Positions 14,215 to 26,158 of a stretch of DNA of 64,000 nt are shown piece after piece; within the stretch, counting starts at the first letter, position 1; each line of letters starts with the position of its first letter. The notes beneath the pieces were generated by a model, which saw only the letters and a program-made list of their open reading frames with translations, was not told the origin of the DNA and did not search any database. Source of the DNA: Lichtheimia corymbifera B2541 (lineage: Eukaryota; Mucoromycota; Mucoromycetes; Mucorales; Lichtheimiaceae); assembly GCA_000697475.1 (NCBI GenBank), contig JNEU01001054.1, positions 1 to 64,000 on the forward strand, given 5' to 3'. The position numbers and the translations under genes were made by a program.

Positions 14215-15798
14215 TCACGTGACATGTTTTAAATTACGTGACGACTGCAAACATACGATCGTGCCATCACCACCACTACATCGACGCACGGCTACAAAAG
14301 CACGTAATGCGGGGTCACTGGGTAACCATGCATCAAGCTGCTCATGCGTGACGTTACTCAATCCGAGAGATTCAAGCACATCAACATCCTCGTAAATAAT
14401 ACGTGCTTCACCGTGAGCCATACTAATATCGGATATCTCGGCATAATGACTATAAAGAGAGTTTGCTTTATTAGTATTCATACTATACAATGTGGGGGTC
14501 TTTCTTTTCTTACCCATCCTCCTGCACTTGGATTTGCATACTGCCATGGTCATCATTGAGTGATGACACAAGGAAAAAAGGAAGCTCAACGCGAGCATGA
14601 TTGGGAGTTGGAGGTGTGGCGGACGACTTGTCATTTCTTTTTTGCTGGTTTCTCCAAATGAGATGACAGAGCTGCACGTGCTGCTGAAGCTTATCTCGAA
14701 TTAAATGGCTCATTTCATCAAGGGAGGCCACGAGCGTTGCTTGGTGAATCTGATGTCACCCTTGTTTAATAATGACTTGTATAATAAGGTAGTATAATAG
14801 AAGCTATTACCTTTTCACGGTGAATCTGAGCTTGCAAATGGTCAAGATGTTGACCATGCATTTCGTGTGCAACATGCTCGTCAGTGCACGCAATATCGCC
14901 TACCCATTTGATGTTTTTCTTGTCTTTGGCAATGATACCTGTGCCCATGAGAACATTAAGGGCATCGTAAACACGGCGACGGATGTTCTTTTGATCCAAG
15001 CTTGTTGTGGTACAGCCCTTTAATTAATGCACACACAAGCGTGTGTGTGTCATTGCAAAGAACAAAAATGATGAAACAAAAAAGGAGTATGCACACTTAC
15101 CGCATTGTCACCACTGGCACGGATGCTCGATGCCAACTCGTCGGCAACCTAATAACAATAATAAATAGTAAACATTTGCATTAGTTCATTCTTTTCTCCC
15201 TGTAACATGTTGGTCTTAGTACCTCATTGTACGTGGTGATACCTTTCCTTGCAACCGTGTCACACACCTGCTTGCTAAAGTGCCTTAAACCACGCGTGTC
15301 GTCATGGTGACGATGTTTAGGCTTCTTTTGAGTAAAGACATCATGTTGTGGTTGCTGGTGGATAATGACAGTGGCAGTATCATGGTCATCATATGATCGA
15401 CTGCGTTTGACAAGATGGGATGTGATAGGCTGTTGATCATGTTGAAATGATGTAACGCTGGCATGAGTATTATTATGGCTGCTAGTAGTAGTGGTATTGG
15501 ATGGGCGATCTTCAGGTGGCGGTGAAGCTAGCATGTTTTGCAATGACGGAAGTCGGCAATGATCTGATGATGAAGCTAAAACTGCTGGTGTGATATCACG
15601 TTTCATCAAAGGTCGCAGCTCGATCGAAGAAATTGAGCAAGAATCATTCGCTGGGTGATATTTATAAGGTCGATGAATAGGCCTATTCGGATCAAATGGC
15701 GATGGAAGCGTGAATAAGTTAGGTGACGGAGGTGAAGGAAGTATATTAGAAGCATGTTGCTGAATGAATGTCAAGTGGGTGTCGGAAAAGATGGACAT
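14215..15798 (-). CDS. Transcription factor DP (E2F dimerisation partner)
   Basis: Five exons: 15798-15223, 15148-15101, 15017-14811, 14749-14514, 14449-14215; 433 aa. The N-terminal 165 residues are Ser/Pro/His-rich. The winged-helix DNA-binding domain spans about 168-250: [28 protein letters not shown], then the E2F/DP signature [11 protein letters not shown] (221-231) and [13 protein letters not shown]. The dimerisation coiled coil ([20 protein letters not shown]) and the DP C-terminal domain ending near [11 protein letters not shown] follow. DP pairs with E2F proteins to control G1/S genes; yeasts such as Saccharomyces lack it, which supports an early-diverging fungus. The intron before the signature must end in AAAG to keep frame. 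The start is the first ATG giving [10 protein letters not shown]; the upstream frame is open but not protein-like. Confidence 0.93.
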
Positions 15799-17060
15799 GC
15801 TCTGTGTGTGTGTGCGTTGGTGATTATAACGTGTGCTTTGACGTAAAGGATAGGAGGTAGTACGCGACGTTAATCGTATATAGTCAACGTGAAGGAATGG
15901 GAAAAGGGAAAGAAAGAATGTGGAAAGCATAACAGCGCATAAACAATCGTTAAAAGTGAATACAAGAACGATAAGCAATGCGCACACGCATATCAATGAC
16001 ACGGGCAATCATTTGCGTGATGACAGTTTCAACATATCGGGTTACCGTATTCTCTTTCGACTTCGATTAAGAATGAAAGCGTCGGTTTTTGTGTCTCGGA
16101 ATGCCATAAACGTCGGGTTGCTTTACGAGCCCTATCTCATGATTCTTTCGACAACCATCGACCGGTCTAAATAACACACATAAGTATTTGTCTGTGTTGT
16201 GCGTGTGTGTCTCAGTTCATGTAGCCTGAAAATGGGCAACAACGAGGTTGACATCACATGCTACCTTATCGTTTCTTCTTATTCTCTTGGTCTACCTAAC
16301 CCCCTTACTATTGATTTACAAACAATGCCATGTTTATTCAAAGCCTTTCGTACCAGAAAGTGGGGATTGGGCAAAGGCGGAAGCCGAACGAAACAACAAT
16401 GTATAGACATAAGGAGAAGGATAGGCTATTAATTGGCCTATTCCTTTTTGCTGCAATGGGCGGTTCTTTGTGTACCATGCACTCATTGAATATGGCTGCG
16501 GATGCAGTGTCGATTGCAATGAACAATAAACAGTAAACAATCAACCACGCCAACCAACCCTGCTTTTTTGAAAAAGATCACGAGGGAGTTCCTTTTATCG
16601 CCTTCCTCCTTAAAACCGATAATACAAGCTTTTGACATTCTAGACAATGTAAATTTTATCACCGCATGGTTGTCAATGTATGGTTCATTATGGAGCCTGG
16701 TTGCCACGATGACGCTGCAAAGTAGTACCAATACGTGCAGCTACGTTATCTGATCATCATGGATTGTTTCAAATTGCTAGTGCTATTTTCGCCAACCTAA
16801 TTGATGATGAATAGCGATGTCATCAATAAATGAAAGAATGAGATGCGAAACGCCAGATGAAAAAAGTGCGTGTGTTTGTTCTATAAACGATAATCTCTTT
16901 TTCACATGAATGACTACCATCATTGTCATCAATCAACAAGCAGTCTAATCTTTCCTTTTCTTCTAGGGTGGGTAGTAAAGAGAACTTTATGTCACATTAA
17001 AGTATATATAAAGGGTCGCAAGGAGGTGGAATACGTGTGTGTGCTACCGCAAAAGGTTCA
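15799..17060. other. Intergenic, no gene recognised
   Basis: About 1.26 kb between the DP gene start and the 3' end of the CBS/PB1 gene. It holds a short (gt)n run near 15800 and otherwise unremarkable A+T-rich DNA; no coding or RNA signal. Confidence 0.5.
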
Positions 17061-19810
17061 TCAGAAACGGCGGTCAACGGATGGGGCAGTAAATTTAGTA
17101 ATGGCGAATACTCCAAGGATCACTACACCGAGAAAAGTGATGGCTGCTGGCAATAGCATTTCCTGTGGAATAGGCAAATCGAATTGTGCAGCACCATCAC
17201 GTTTATGCTTCGCCCGACGTTGTTGTTGCCTTCGATGGCGCCGTCGTCGACTGCCACTGCCGCTACTGTATCTGACATCGCTATCATAATCGCTCATGTC
17301 ACTGTCACTTTCAGATGCATCGCTGATATCACTGCTGCTCGTTATATCACTCTCATCATGTTGTCGTTGTCGTCGTTTCATATGGCGATGCTTTTTCCCA
17401 ACATTGTGATTGTTCTCATCTCTGGTTGCTGTTGTATCTGGGGGTGGATGACTAGTAGTAGCAGCATCGTCCATTGTAGTCGTTGGTGGTGGTGGTGGCG
17501 CCACAGAAATGGTGGGTTGGCCAGCAGGTACATGAATATCTTCAGGATTAGGTTGAGTCGTCATGGATGGCTGGGCGTCATTGTTGGTTTGTTGAGGTGC
17601 CATGCTATCTTGGACAAATAGACGAACTCGATCTTGACCCAATTTACGCGCCAAGTGTACTGCATCTTCCATATCCGCATCACTTGCCAAGAGCACCTTG
17701 TCATCCTCATCGTCAAGATATGAAATGCTCAACCAGCTATCATCTCCATCATCGTTATTGGATGCCTCATCTCCAACTTTGACATAAGACTGAGAAAGTG
17801 CAAGGTGGTCGGACATAATCTTTTGTCGTACGATATCACGCAAGGCTGTATAATTGGAATCTTCACATCGAAAACGGTGGGTTTTGCCGCCATAAGTGAA
17901 TTTGAAAGAAAAAGTGCCTTGAACATGCGAAGAAACAGTCGATCTCATGTCATCACCATTAGCCATAGATGCACTGTCACCGGGGGTAATTTCTGGGTAT
18001 CCTGAGTGGGAATAAGGTGAATGATGATGACTGTGAGGTGAAAGAGTACGATCCGGATGAGGACTGGCTGGCGATGGAAACATTTGTGAATTGGCTGCTT
18101 GAGATAAAGAGTCGCTAATGGCTGATTCGGTTTCAGTGTTGTCACCAGCCATCATGCTGTTCCAGAATTTGCCTCCGCCATTTTCAGATCCATGCCCTTC
18201 AATGCTATTGATCTATTATATAATTTGTTAAGACAACCGCTTCCCTTTTCTCCATAAGCATATACTTGCCTGGTCCAAAGTTGCATATGTTAATCTCAGC
18301 ACATCCACTAGACCAACAATATGCTGCTCATCATCAATGACCGGTAAATTCAGATAATGACCATCTACGCCACCATCACATATTAATATCATTATCATCT
18401 CTGCCATCGTAAATGTCCATTCTCCTTACCATGCATCTTTTTGAGAGCGTCCAGAATGCTTGTAGAAGGGCTAGCAGTATCTGGATGAGGAGTCATAACT
18501 CGGACAACTGAGCAATTCTCGGGTGCCAAACCGGCTGCAATCACACGGAGTACGATATCCTTGGACTGCGAATGCATGATGTTGTGAGCTCAGCGGATAA
18601 AATCACATGCCATAAGACACACACTTACCGTGAATATACCGGACAATCCTCCATGATCCATTACCAATACGGCTGTAGTGCGATGTTCTTTCATGAGCAT
18701 GGCCACATCACGAACGTTGGCTTTCATTGCAACTTGAACAGGCATCGAGTTGTCGAGAACGGTAGTAAGATCCGGGCATGACATTTTATCTCTTAAAGCA
18801 TCCATGTACTGCACAAACTGGACAGGGCTGTTGGCCCATTCGCGTTCCACGCCTTCCAATGCATCGTACAATTTTCTTGAAGATCCATAAGCCCGCTCCA
18901 TCTTGTTCAATGCTTCATATAAACATTTGGTGATATCAAGTAAGCCGAAGATATCTCCTTCTTCATTGCAAACAGGCTACGCAGCTTCTTTAGTCACCAT
19001 GTTATCATACATCGCTATGGGTTATTTCATTACCAAATGGCGGAATCCACGGGATACCATGAGGTTGAGAGCATCTTGAGCGGATGTGTCGGCTGTGACG
19101 CACATTGGATTTCGCGTCATGATATCGGATACAGTGGTTGCCCTGACAAGGTAATTGCGCGCGTGACGAGGAGCGGGCATAAATCAGCTCATGCCACAAA
19201 AACAGTGCGTGTAATTGCCGACTTACCGTGCATCCATGTGAGAAGCGACTACTCGATATGCAAGATCCTTGGCCTATACTCAAAACATAAATATCAGTAT
19301 TACTCCCCCACCCCTTTGCGATGCAATATAATACAAAGCTTACCGTAAATATACCACTGAGGTGATCTTCCTCGTCAATGACAAGTACGCAATCGCTGCG
19401 CTTGGCTGCCATCAGTTGTGCTGCTTCCATAACCAGAAGGGTTTCACGAACTGTCAATGCTTGTGTTGGTCGCAATGCTGAAACGGTGCCTGCAATCTTT
19501 TTTGTTTGTCGTATGCGAGTCGAACCACCACGCTTCTTGGAAAGTTCTTGCTCGATCTTTTTACGGATGGCCTAAGGGGAAACACCAAGACGATTAGAGA
19601 TGCCAAGTAGTCCATTGGAACCATTTGCATAAAGTGTACCTCATCCTTCTTCGACTGACGTTGTCTACTTTGCGTTGACTGAACATCGAGTGTAGAGTTT
19701 GTGTCGTTATGGTTATGATGATGATGATGGTGATGGTGGTGTTGTGAAGTGCTTAATGAGCTTGTTGGGCGCATGGCCGACCTTTTGCTTTGAGTTGATA
19801 CGACTGACAT
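17061..19810 (-). CDS. CBS-domain and PB1-domain membrane-anchored protein (Mug70-like)
   Basis: Eight exons: 19810-19640, 19571-19344, 19273-19227, 19142-19034, 18976-18629, 18565-18430, 18364-18270, 18212-17061; 761 aa. After a His/Ser-rich start come two CBS pairs. The first motifs are RPTQALTVRETLLVMEAAQLM with CVLVIDEEDHLSGIFTAKD, and SDIMTRNPMCVTADTSAQDALNLM; the second are TTVLDNSMPVQVAMKANVRD with LVMDHGGLSGIFTSKD, and VVRVMTPHPDTASPSTS. A PB1 domain lies at about 475-580 (GTFSFKFTYGGKTHRFR; LDDEDDKVLLASDADMEDA). A single C-terminal membrane helix (LLPAAITFLGVVILGVFAIT) precedes a short tail. CBS pairs usually bind adenosyl nucleotides and PB1 mediates protein pairing; this domain order matches fission yeast Mug70. 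The last intron has a GC donor (CAG|GCAAGT), required for frame. Confidence 0.92.
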
Positions 19811-21321
19811 GAGAAAAAGATATGAGAGAAAGGAAAAGAAAGGGGCAACGGGAGGTAAAGGTGGGTGATGGGGGAAATATCCTTATTTTTGCCACGCATG
19901 CATATCCTCTCTCTCTCTGTTTCTATACCCCACACCTCCGCACCCACGAGGTTTTGTGTACCTGGCATGTTGATGATGGATACATGGATAAAGAAGAAGG
20001 AAAAGAAAGAAAAACAACATACTCTGCTACTATCTACTCGAAACTATCACCCCTTAATCGTGTCATTCCCTTCACATGGCTGGTCAACAGTTATCCTGTC
20101 TCTACATCCATCTTTGCCCTATTCCATATCTATCTGGTCAGCTGTGAAATTTACAAAGTAATGATGACCTGATATTTTCAACACGCCACATACACACACA
20201 ATTTGCCATGATTTGATCAAGTCTTCCATTTGATAGCATTCAGCAAGAATATGGTTTATGGAAATATAAAAAAAAAGCTGCATGTTTCAAGTTTTGTTAA
20301 GTATTCTCGACCATTATCCAAGTTACACATGTGCTGCACGTTAAGGAAAGGGGGGCTTTGAATGATGCAAAGTAGTAAAATAAAAAAAGAGAGCTCCATT
20401 GATGATAATCTTCCTCTTGTTTTATTATGCTAAAGACCCCCAAATCACATGAATGAGTGGAAAACAATGATAGACATAGTCATTCTTGTGGACAACTTTT
20501 TTTTTTATATACAGTATGTTTCTGGAAAACGCTAGAGGTATGCGGATGTGCCACGCGAGCCGAGAACTCGTGTCAGTCATCGGAACGATTTCGGAATCGT
20601 GCTGTTGCCAAAGTTGGACGGCATGTCACACAGCCCAAAAGACCAAGACATAATGTGCGCATGTGCACTTTTGCTCATCCCGTTACATCCGATGCTCTGT
20701 CTTTTTGTTGTACATCCAAGGTTTATTTTCGGACCGACATAGGTAAGGAGCCGATCTCTTGATTACACGGTGCCAACTGCACGACATAGATATCCTCTCT
20801 TAATCAGTGTTGAACCAGCTCTAGATGATGTTGTGCGATCTTGAAACCAGTGAACTGGCTAGATAGATCTTTTATAGGTTTGCTTTTTATAATATGCCAG
20901 TCATCCTATGTCCCATTCATGATTATGATCCGATTACTGCCAAATGGATTATACCAGGTATTCGGATAAGATGTTGACGATTGACCATGACTTTTGAGTG
21001 TGCCTATATTTGAAAACCTAGCAACTCCGTCATTGTCATGTTGCATGAACATCGCCAGGATAGTATTAGTGTCTCGATCATCCTATATCTCACGTGTTGA
21101 TTAAGATCAGACTCTGATTTATGGCGTACATGACAGACACAAACATAAAATTAGACAAGAGAAGGGAAAACGCGGATGATCGGTCGGGAACAAGAATTCG
21201 TGGCGGTGGCGGAGCGAAGGAAAAAAAGGGAGTATGAACATGTTACTACTACGCTAACTGTACAAAGATGTTGATATGCTGGCAAATATATGAATGAGGA
21301 AGGAAAACAGTGAATAAGGTT
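19811..21321. other. Intergenic, no gene recognised
   Basis: About 1.5 kb between the CBS/PB1 start and the Rho-type GTPase stop codon. A+T-rich, with short poly-T and poly-A runs (20498-20507, 20269-20276). I searched by eye for tRNA cloverleaves and conserved frames and saw none. Confidence 0.5.
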
Positions 21322-22083
21322 CTAAAGGATAAGGCACATTCGTCGTTTTTTTATCAATGATAGCCTTGGTTTACTGGCTACATGTGCAGCTGTGCGAACT
21401 ACAGAATCCACATATAGGTTTGTTTTGGCGCTGCATTCGCAGTATTTTGCTTTGATTTCTTTTGCAAGATGTGCACCCTGTGAACACAGACGTTAATCAT
21501 CCAGCACAATGAGATCGCCTGCTTTTTTATCATTCTATCATTACCTGCTCATAGCTGATTGTACTCCTTGCCTTCCCTCGTAGATCGATCTTGAGACCCA
21601 CTAATACCCGAGCGACATCTCCTCCACAGTAGTGCTTGACTTCAGGTAACCACTAGTATGATTAGGCTTGTGTGAGTGATCACAATGAGTGATCTATGGG
21701 TATTATTTTCTCAGTTTACCTTATCCCGGACGTTTTGGAAAGATATGGGATTATCGACAGCAAAGCATATGAGCACAACATCGGTTTCAAAATAAGATAA
21801 AGGTCGTAATCGATCGTAATCTTCTTGGCCAGCTGTGTCCCACAGTGCAAGTTCAACCGATTTGGAATTACTAAGCTCGATCCGTGTAATGTAATTTTCG
21901 AATACTGTAGGTAGATAATGCTATGCGTTGCCTAAGTAAGCTGGTGTTCGGTATCCAAGCGACATATACCATGATGGCATTTACCTCTGGAAATTTGCCC
22001 TTTTGATAAACAATTAAAAGGCTTGTTTTTCCGCAGGCACCGTCACCGATAATGACAATCTTTTTTCGAAGAACGCGAGGCAT
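21322..22083 (-). CDS. Rho-family small GTPase lacking the Rho insert
   Basis: Four exons: 22083-21985, 21920-21720, 21652-21545, 21477-21322; 187 aa. G1 is GDGACGKT (P-loop), the Rho-type effector loop is [10 protein letters not shown]3 is [17 protein letters not shown], the guanine-specifying motif reads VGLKID and G5 is ECSAK. The C-terminus is KKRRMCLIL, a basic stretch plus a CAAX box whose last Leu predicts geranylgeranylation, so it should act at membranes in polarity or actin control. Two points are odd. G4 reads LKID where Rho proteins have (N/T)KxD. The ~13-residue Rho insert helix is absent: DLR is followed by only 11 residues before the GAHLAKEI helix. I cannot assign it to Rho1-Rho4 or Cdc42/Rac. 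Confidence 0.9.
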
Positions 22084-23432
22084 AACAAAGGCGTTGATGA
22101 TTGTAAGGAGGAGACAAAGAAAGAGAGGGTCGGTTGGGGGGATGGAGATGGGAAAGAGCAAGAAATGAAAACAGAAGAAAGGAAAAAAAGAGAGAGAGAG
22201 AGAAAGAGAGCAAAAGATGTGTGCCGATTTGGTAGGTGAACCAGTAAAAAGAAAGATATATTGGGTTGACAGCTAATGGTACCTGTTTCTCTCATTCACT
22301 TTTACCTTTCTTTTCATCCTCCTCTCCCCCCACGTCTGTTGTTTTCACCCTTTTCGATGGTGTGCACCTTTGGATGGCCGATTGTGTAACATCGGGAACC
22401 GGCATGTACGGCTCGGCATCCTTGCGTTGTTTTCTTGTCCAATTCAGGCTGTTTGTTTGCCTCTTGCTCCAAGTTTACAATTGATGTCACTTTTTGTACC
22501 CGCGGGATCAGCCTACCACTCACATCTCGGGATTTATTACTGTACTTACCGCTCCGCACCATCCCATATTTCACCATTTACTCCTCCTATAATGTTGTTG
22601 TTTTCATCACTTGATGTATTATACCTTTGTCCATGACTTGTTTGGGGTGATTATGATACACCAACATAACGCCAAGAATGAACAATGTTTTTTCGCTAGC
22701 CTAAACGATAAAGATTTTATGCATATTACTTTTGTAAAGTTGAGTTATCATCCACCATTTGTTCCTGTGCACATGTCATCTTGCGCCACATTCGTCTCAT
22801 TTGAGTTTGACAGGTTGTCAAAGGGTCTTCTAGCTGCCATTGTTCGTTGTATCATAAAGCTTACTCAACCTGAACAATTGCATCTTCAATTCGTATTATC
22901 TACTAAAGTAGGGACATCCACTACCCATTGCTGTCGTGATCAAAATTTACGTAAGCCTAGGTAACTTTATCGTGGCTATAGCATATCTTTATTTATACCA
23001 TCCTTCGGTAGTGTAATGAAGCAAGCCGTGTATATAGCTGTGTAATCTATGGAGAACATGAATTGAAATGGATTAGACGCATTAACTGTTACACAGATCC
23101 TACGTTGCATCCAGCAGACGCATGATAGGCTACTTGCACGCATACACACACACACACACACACACACGGCTGATGACTCCAAGATAAGCTTCCAATAATA
23201 CCACCACAAATTATCATGTCAACCTCTAAATTGTATGTCGTATTGTACAAGATGATACGTGCACTAGATGCAATAATGTAACCCACATGCACACACCTCT
23301 TCTCCGACCATTACTCTCTCTCTCTATAACCCATGCACATCATTTCCTGAACCCGATGAAAAATTGACGATGAAAAAAGGGAAGCGGAGCAAAATGAGCA
23401 TGTTCCTAGTAATAGTAGAAAGCAAAACACAT
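22084..23432. other. Intergenic, microsatellites only
   Basis: About 1.35 kb upstream of the Rho-type gene and downstream of NOT2. A purine-rich (ga)n stretch at 22185-22210 lies about 100 bp upstream of the GTPase start. A (CA)n run is at 23143-23166 and a (TC)n run near 23312-23325. No gene seen. Confidence 0.55.
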
Positions 23433-25152
23433 CTATATCATGACACCTCTGCTAGCTAGACCTGGAGAAATGCCGGTGGGAGTGGTTGACATGCTCATAC
23501 CAGGCTGTTGCTGTGATTGTTGCTGCTGCGGCCGAGGTTGTGATGATGGACCACTTTGGGTTGATTGCTGTTGTGGTTGGGGTTGTCGTTCTTCCAAAGC
23601 ATCCCATGGCAACGTCCATTCCCGCTTCACTTTTGACCATGATGTTGGATCAAAGATAACATAAACTCCCCGATCCACAGGATTTGGTGTTGTCCGCCGC
23701 CATCCTTGTACCGGTCTACCATTCTCATCAGTTTCCTTGGTGAGCCACATGCCCAATTCCTTATGGTAACGCCAATTCCGTGCATATCTACAAAACATAA
23801 TAGTCAATCGAGATGATCGGATCCATACCTCTTTTTTTCTCCTTGAGTACAATTTCCTTCACCCCCTTACTTACAACTCCTGTGCTGCTGCCTCCTGTGC
23901 TACATCCTTTGGCATTGAATAAAAGACATAAAACAGAATTTCATCTGAAAAAGTCCGCATACGTTGATGAGCTGGCGGCGTGGCGTGTACTGTGCGATAA
24001 CATGGAGGAAGATAATAGCCCGGCTCCACATTCAGACCTGGTGGCGTTTGCGTATCTGACCATGGAGAAATAAAAGTCGAATATATAGAGCTGCAAAACA
24101 ACAACATGGTTGGTTTGGGGATGTTGGATTCCACATATGGCCGCCTCTGGGGGTTCCAATTCACTTACTCTGCAGTGTTCAAATCCAAGCCTAACGTTGT
24201 CAGATCACTGCCGAGTGCCAGCATGCTCCGATCGGGATCCGTCATCCTTATTACTCCCAGTAATCCTAATAGCCCGTACGAATCGCCTGATTTGACATCA
24301 CTATTGCTTCCACTACTTGCTCCACTGACAGGTGTTGTTGATGATGTTTTGCCATCTTGTTCTCGTGCAAGAGAGGATCCAACTGATTTTCTTGATTGCG
24401 ATGGCGTTGATTCGCCTGCATTGCTGCCGCGGGACTATACGTATATATGTTAACAAGTACGTCATGTAAGGAGCATTCATTCATTGTTTATCTTACCCAT
24501 TGAGATGATCCAAGCATATCGTTTCTAATACCGGGTGCACCATACTGTTTACTACCTATAATATCAAATTAGCATATGTTTGGCATGATACTCTTTACTA
24601 TCACTTACTTGACATGGATTCTCGTGCTGCTGCATAATCCCATGGCTCACCACCTACAGCACCTTTTGATGCAAGTGAGTTTGCCGCTGAAAGGTCGTTG
24701 CCAAAAGGCGTTGCTGCACCTGGTGCATTGGTGGAACTTCTTAAAGCAGGGAACTCGTCCATTGAAAAGGTTCTAGGTGCCAGACTTCGAGCATTCGCGA
24801 GAACATGGTGATCGCCATGACCAGCGTAAGCGGCAGCAGCTGCTGTTGCACTATGTACAGGCTGATAGGATCCTAATGGCGATGACCCAGAGACCACACC
24901 AAACTCGTTTGCTACGGCTGCATTACTATTTCCTGCTGCTGTTACTGCTGAACCGGTACCAAGAAGTGCGTCTTGAAGGTGCGTTGAATTAGAGGGTGTG
25001 GATGGATAATTCGCGAATCGATTGGAGGGTAAAAGCGATGAGGAAGGAGGTTGAGGAGGTAAAGAACCAGCATTAGGTGTTCGAGTACTGGATGCTGGTG
25101 AGCCTAACGCGGGAAAGTCGTTTAAATCAATGCCTGTGTTGGGGCGAAACAT
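23433..25152 (-). CDS. NOT2: CCR4-NOT complex subunit NOT2 (CNOT2)
   Basis: Five exons: 25152-24609, 24555-24497, 24434-24169, 24090-23875, 23787-23433; 479 aa. The N-terminal half is low-complexity with two short conserved blocks, IDLNDFPALGS at the start and FSMDEFPAL further on. The centre carries the NOT2 block YGLLGLLGVIRMTDPDRSM / LGSDLTTLGLDLN. The NOT-box (NOT2_3_5) domain follows at about 310-430, with FISPWSD, the FSDEILFYVFYSMP helix, ELYARNWRYHKELGMWLTK, and GVYVIFDPTSWSKVKREW near its end. The tail is Gln/Pro/Ser-rich. NOT2 pairs with NOT3/5 on the NOT1 scaffold in mRNA deadenylation and decay. All four introns are GT-AG. Confidence 0.95.
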
Positions 25153-25259
25153 TGACGCAAGAGGTGGGAGGGAAAGGAAGAGAAGAAAAAGGCTACAGTG
25201 ACAAGAGGCATCCCATTATCTCTCCCAAAAAGTCACGTTTTGTTTTCCCCCCGAACTAA

Positions 25260-25295
<36 letters not shown>

Positions 25296-25361
25296 CTCAT
25301 ACATAACACACACCACACACACACACACACGCACACGCTTCCTCTTTTCACCTACTACACC
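25153..25361. promoter_or_regulatory. Shared divergent promoter of NOT2 and MHR1
   Basis: Only 209 bp separate the two start codons, so both genes must draw on this interval. It carries about 15 perfect CT dinucleotides (25260-25291) and an AC run (25308-25330), which would create a nucleosome-poor or GAGA-like element. Function is inferred from position only. Confidence 0.6.
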
Positions 25362-25937
25362 ATGGCATCGACACATAGCGTATATCTTTTCCGTCACATT
25401 CAGACCAACCAAGTCATTGTCTCCACCAAACATTTCGCAAAGGCAAGGCTTTATTTTCCCTTTCTTTTTTGTTTGCTATTCCTCATTCGCATTGCTAATT
25501 CAGTTCCTTGTTTATAGACTCGCAACCTTCGTCAACTCGACAATGCAACACGCCCTGTACGCCTGAGAAAGGATTTGTGGCGACCTATGCTTGCACTGAC
25601 AGGTTTTACAAACGAAAAATCGGCACAAGCAGTGACGGATGCACTTTTACAACGTTCAAAGGCACGACAATTCGACTTGAAGACTTCAGCAGAACACTTG
25701 TCTACACCCAAGCGTACACGTGGTCCTGTCGAAAGTGACCTTGTTGAAAAATCAGTCTTATCACTCCAAGAAGCTCTCGAATCAGTCGCACCAAAGCATT
25801 TCAGTCCCGAGACCAAGTTGTCAGCATTATGGGAACAACCTCGATTCTTGGAGATGGTACAAGAAGGAAAACAATGGCCTGCATTTGTGGAGCATGGTCA
25901 ATTGGAGCTCAAGAACAACCGCTTCGTTTCAGCATAG
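25362..25937 (+). CDS. MHR1: Mitochondrial ribosomal protein mL67 / recombination protein Mhr1
   Basis: Two exons, 25362-25442 and 25518-25937, give 166 aa. The family core is visible as SVYLFRHIQTNQVIVS near the start, the KTRNLRQLDN junction and VRLRKDLWRPMLALTGF, followed by helices and a closing EQPRFLEMVQEGKQWPAFVEHGQ segment. In yeast Mhr1 both promotes mitochondrial DNA pairing and is a large-subunit mitoribosomal protein. The only intron starts with GC (AAG|GCAAGG) and ends ttatag; reading through it meets a stop, and no GT donor gives an in-frame join. There is a good branch-like element (gctaat) near the 3' end. It is divergent from NOT2. Confidence 0.85.
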
Positions 25938-26158
25938 ATATCCATTCATAGTGTATGTCAACCAAAATCCCATTATAATGCAATAGACAATCTTTTCTGA
26001 ATACAGCGTGTTCAATTCATCCCAATATCATTCATATTCACTTGCAATCAATACGATCACTCCAGCGTTTTTAAATTGAGTTCCTATATCATTGCCAACG
26101 TTGCTATTAAGAATGAGAAAATATTATTTATTTTTCGAGAGCTGACAGCTAATCTATA

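Noticed and set aside
15799..16008. N-terminal extension of the DP frame with a hydrophobic segment
   Set aside because: A signal-like start makes no sense for a nuclear factor, and the MSIFSD start follows a GT-repeat upstream region.
23143..23166. (CA)n run as a possible Z-DNA or regulatory element
   Set aside because: An ordinary dinucleotide microsatellite in a gene-free stretch; nothing links it to a gene.
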